Shown here: piece by piece, positions 6,418-8,165 of the stretch
Layout: the number at the start of each line of letters is the position of its first letter
Position numbering within the stretch: the stretch's first letter is position 1
From: Verrucomicrobia bacterium UBA6354
GTDB lineage: Bacteria; Verrucomicrobiota; Kiritimatiellia; RFP12; UBA1067
Length of the DNA: 8,165 bases
NCBI GenBank assembly: GCA_002440145.1
Contig: DJRS01000057.1
Location: 1-8,165, forward strand
Reading direction: 5' to 3'
Position numbers and translations under genes: made by a program
Notes under the pieces: model-generated
The model's input: the letters and a program-made list of their open reading frames with translations, nothing else
Databases searched by the model: none
What the model was told of the DNA's origin: nothing

Positions 6418-7932
6418 TCAGGCGAGCGGGTCCTGCACGAAAGCAGGACGGTAGCGGGAACTCGCCGGACCTTCCGGAGCTTCCTCGGAGGAGGTGAAGT
6501 TCGTGACGTTCTTCGACTCCGGCTCGCGGTCGCCGAAGCGCGTGAATTCGGCGAAGAAGTTGACGCGCACCTCGCCCGTCTCGCCGTTGCGGTTCTTCGC
6601 CACGTCGATGATGGCGAGCGTCTTGTCGTCCGACTCCTTGTCCGACGCCGTGCGCGAGGGGCGTCGAAGCAGGAAGACGACGTCCGCATCCTGCTCGATC
6701 GCGCCCGAATCGCGCAAGTCCGAGAGTTTCGGCTTCTCCGACTTGTCGCCGCGCTGTTCGTTCGCGCGAGAGAGCTGCGAGAGGACGATCACGGGGATTC
6801 CCAACTCCTTGGCCATCGCCTTTATCTGCTGCGAAATCATGCTGACTTCGATTTGCCGGCTGGCTTGGCGCGCGGCTTCGCGGCAGGTGCAAAGCTGAAG
6901 GTAGTCGATGACTATGAGCTCGATGCCGTGCGCTTTCTTCATGCGGCGTGCGCGCGCGCGCAGATCCATGATGTCGAGCCCCGCGGCGTCGTCGACGTAG
7001 ATGGGCGCGTTGCGCAGATCGCCCGTGGCCTGGAAAAGGTTCTGGCTCAGCATGTCGCGCTCGCTCTTCGGCACGAGGTTGCGGTTCAGCTTCCACATGT
7101 TCAGCTGGGCGCGTCCGGCGATCATGCGCTTCGTCAGCGCCTCGATCGGCATTTCCAGGGAGAAAATCATGACCGGATGGCGCTTGCCGTTGTCGGACTT
7201 GATCGGCTCGTTGTTGAGGTCGCGCCCGAGCGCCACGCATTCGGCGATGTTCATGGCGAGCGACGTCTTGCCCACGGACGGGCGCGCGGCGATGACGATC
7301 ATTTCCGCCTTCTTGAGGCCCTGCAGCTTCTCGTCCAGATAGCGCAGCCCGGTCGAGAGCCCTTCCAGGCGGTTCCCGTCCGCCGAAAACATGCGGTTGA
7401 TCGCGCCGAAGCTCTCGTCTACCGCACGGTCCCACGCCATCGTGCCGGTCGCGTTCTGGCCTATTTCCAGGAAGGTCTTCTCGGCATACCCCAGCACCGC
7501 CTGGGGATCGGGCCACTGGTTCTCGTCGTAGCAGCGCCCGACGACTTTGGTCGCGCGCTCGATCATCGTGCGGCGCATCTCTTTGTCGCGGACGATATGG
7601 ATATAGTGCTCGGCGTGCGCGGAAGTCGGCGTCTGGTCCACAAGCGACTGCACGTAGGCGACGCCACCGACCGCCTCGAGCGTGCCCGCCGTGCGCAAGG
7701 CTTCGATGAGGCTTATGGCGTCCAACGGCTTGCCCGCGGCGTTCAGCGTCTTCATGGCGCCGAATACCGTGCGGTTGCGCGTGTCGTAGAACGAATTGTC
7801 CGTGACGCCGCCCGTAAGGCAAAGATCCATGACGCGGTCTTCGTCTCCGCCGGCGGTGTCCAAAAGGATGCTGCCCAGTACGGCGCGTTCCGCCTCCGCG
7901 TTGTTGGGCGGATTCTTCAGGTCATTTTCCAT
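6418..7932 (-). CDS. dnaB: Replicative DNA helicase DnaB
   Basis: A 504-residue hexameric helicase that unwinds DNA at the replication fork. The N-terminal domain (about 10-110) starts with the usual NAEAERAVLGSILLD. The C-terminal RecA-like ATPase domain starts near residue 190 (GLSTGLRYLDEKLQGL) and contains Walker A ARPSVGKTS (216-224), SLEMP (258-262), Walker B LIVIDYLQL (339-347), the motif VIVLSQLSR (381-389), DLRDSGAIEQDAD (405-417) and the arginine-finger region KNRNGETG (446-453). It is slightly longer than the usual 450-475 residues, mainly through a polar tail after residue 465. No intein interrupts the ATPase domain. The ATG at 7932 lies only 5 bp after the der stop, so the two are probably on one transcript. 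The ribosome binding site is weak. Its promoter is outside the window. Confidence 0.97.
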   Translation of the reverse strand: MENDLKNPPNNAEAERAVLGSILLDTAGGDEDRVMDLCLTGGVTDNSFYDTRNRTVFGAMKTLNAAGKPLDAISLIEALRTAGTLEAVGGVAYVQSLVDQTPTSAHAEHYIHIVRDKEMRRTMIERATKVVGRCYDENQWPDPQAVLGYAEKTFLEIGQNATGTMAWDRAVDESFGAINRMFSADGNRLEGLSTGLRYLDEKLQGLKKAEMIVIAARPSVGKTSLAMNIAECVALGRDLNNEPIKSDNGKRHPVMIFSLEMPIEALTKRMIAGRAQLNMWKLNRNLVPKSERDMLSQNLFQATGDLRNAPIYVDDAAGLDIMDLRARARRMKKAHGIELIVIDYLQLCTCREAARQASRQIEVSMISQQIKAMAKELGIPVIVLSQLSRANEQRGDKSEKPKLSDLRDSGAIEQDADVVFLLRRPSRTASDKESDDKTLAIIDVAKNRNGETGEVRVNFFAEFTRFGDREPESKNVTNFTSSEEAPEGPASSRYRPAFVQDPLA

Positions 7933-7937
7933 TTTCT

Positions 7938-8165
7938 TTACTGCTTCTTCTCGGTTGCCGGAGTCTCGCCCTTGCGGGAGCGCGCCTTGAGAAAGATGCG
8001 CAACGGGGCTCCCTCGAGCCCGAAACGGGCCCGGATGTTCTTTTCGATGTAGCTCAAATAGGCCGGCGTGACCAGCTTCGGATCGTTCACGAAGAGCCGG
8101 ATGGTCTGGGGATTCGTCGAAACCTGCAGCCCGTAGTAGATCTTCAGGCGCTTGCCGCGCACCAT
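7938..8165 (-). CDS. der: GTPase Der (EngA), C-terminal KH-like domain only; cut by the window edge
   Basis: The last 75 residues of a protein whose 5' part lies beyond position 8165. The sequence GKRLKIYYGLQV, followed by PQTIRLFVND, YLSYIEKNIRARFGLEGAPL and RIFLKARSRKG, has the pattern of the C-terminal KH-like domain of Der, the double-GTPase that assists assembly of the large ribosomal subunit. The ATG at the window edge is an internal methionine, not the start. The short lysine-rich tail (ETPATEKKQ) is typical. The GTPase domains cannot be checked here. It is directly upstream of dnaB on the same strand with a 5-bp gap. Confidence 0.9.
   Translation of the reverse strand: MVRGKRLKIYYGLQVSTNPQTIRLFVNDPKLVTPAYLSYIEKNIRARFGLEGAPLRIFLKARSRKGETPATEKKQ

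Noticed and set aside
6418..7932. Intein or split in dnaB
   Set aside because: The slightly large size prompted a check, but Walker A to arginine finger are contiguous and normally spaced; the extra length is a polar C-terminal tail.
6101..8052. Long open frames in other frames and antisense to dnaB
   Set aside because: They cover the DnaB motifs in the wrong frame, are rich in Arg/Ala/His and contain no recognisable domain.

Overview
The window is ordinary, compact bacterial chromosome, GC-rich in the genes and visibly AT-richer in one regulatory spacer. It carries five complete protein genes I can name or describe (a secreted repeat protein, comF, nrdG, nrdD, gdhA), a complete dnaB, and the 3' end of der. 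The oxygen-sensitive class III ribonucleotide reductase (nrdD/nrdG) points to an anaerobic or facultative lifestyle. Taxonomy cannot be read directly. GC-rich genes, intergenic palindromic repeats and anaerobic metabolism would fit a gut or rumen member of the Kiritimatiellota/Lentisphaerota/Verrucomicrobiota area, but this is a weak inference.

Layout, left to right. 1-73: a 22-bp-period array of palindromes that runs off the left edge. 191-625 (-): a small exported protein made almost entirely of 21-residue YRD..GR repeats, with its own near-consensus promoter (681-709). 749-4221 (-): an nrdD-nrdG-comF operon; nrdG overlaps the nrdD stop by 4 bp and comF begins shortly after nrdG. 4222-4622: an AT-rich divergent spacer holding a sigma70-type promoter for nrdDG (TTGAAT-17-TATCAT) and two NrdR-box-like palindromes whose starts lie 32 bp apart, plus palindromes upstream of gdhA. 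4623-5996 (+): NADP-type glutamate dehydrogenase, followed by a strong hairpin terminator that also has the right form for the opposite strand. 6056-6417: about 360 bp of non-coding DNA full of inverted repeats, with a C10 tract. 6418-7932 (-): replicative helicase DnaB, 5 bp downstream of der (7938 to the right edge), so der and dnaB look co-transcribed.

The genes suggest two themes: dNTP supply under anaerobiosis, apparently under NrdR control, and replication/ribosome assembly (dnaB, der). gdhA links ammonia to glutamate. I see no defence system, mobile element, CRISPR array or RNA gene. The most informative non-gene signals are the NrdR-box pair, the 22-bp palindrome array, the repeat-protein gene and the hairpin-rich gdhA-dnaB spacer.
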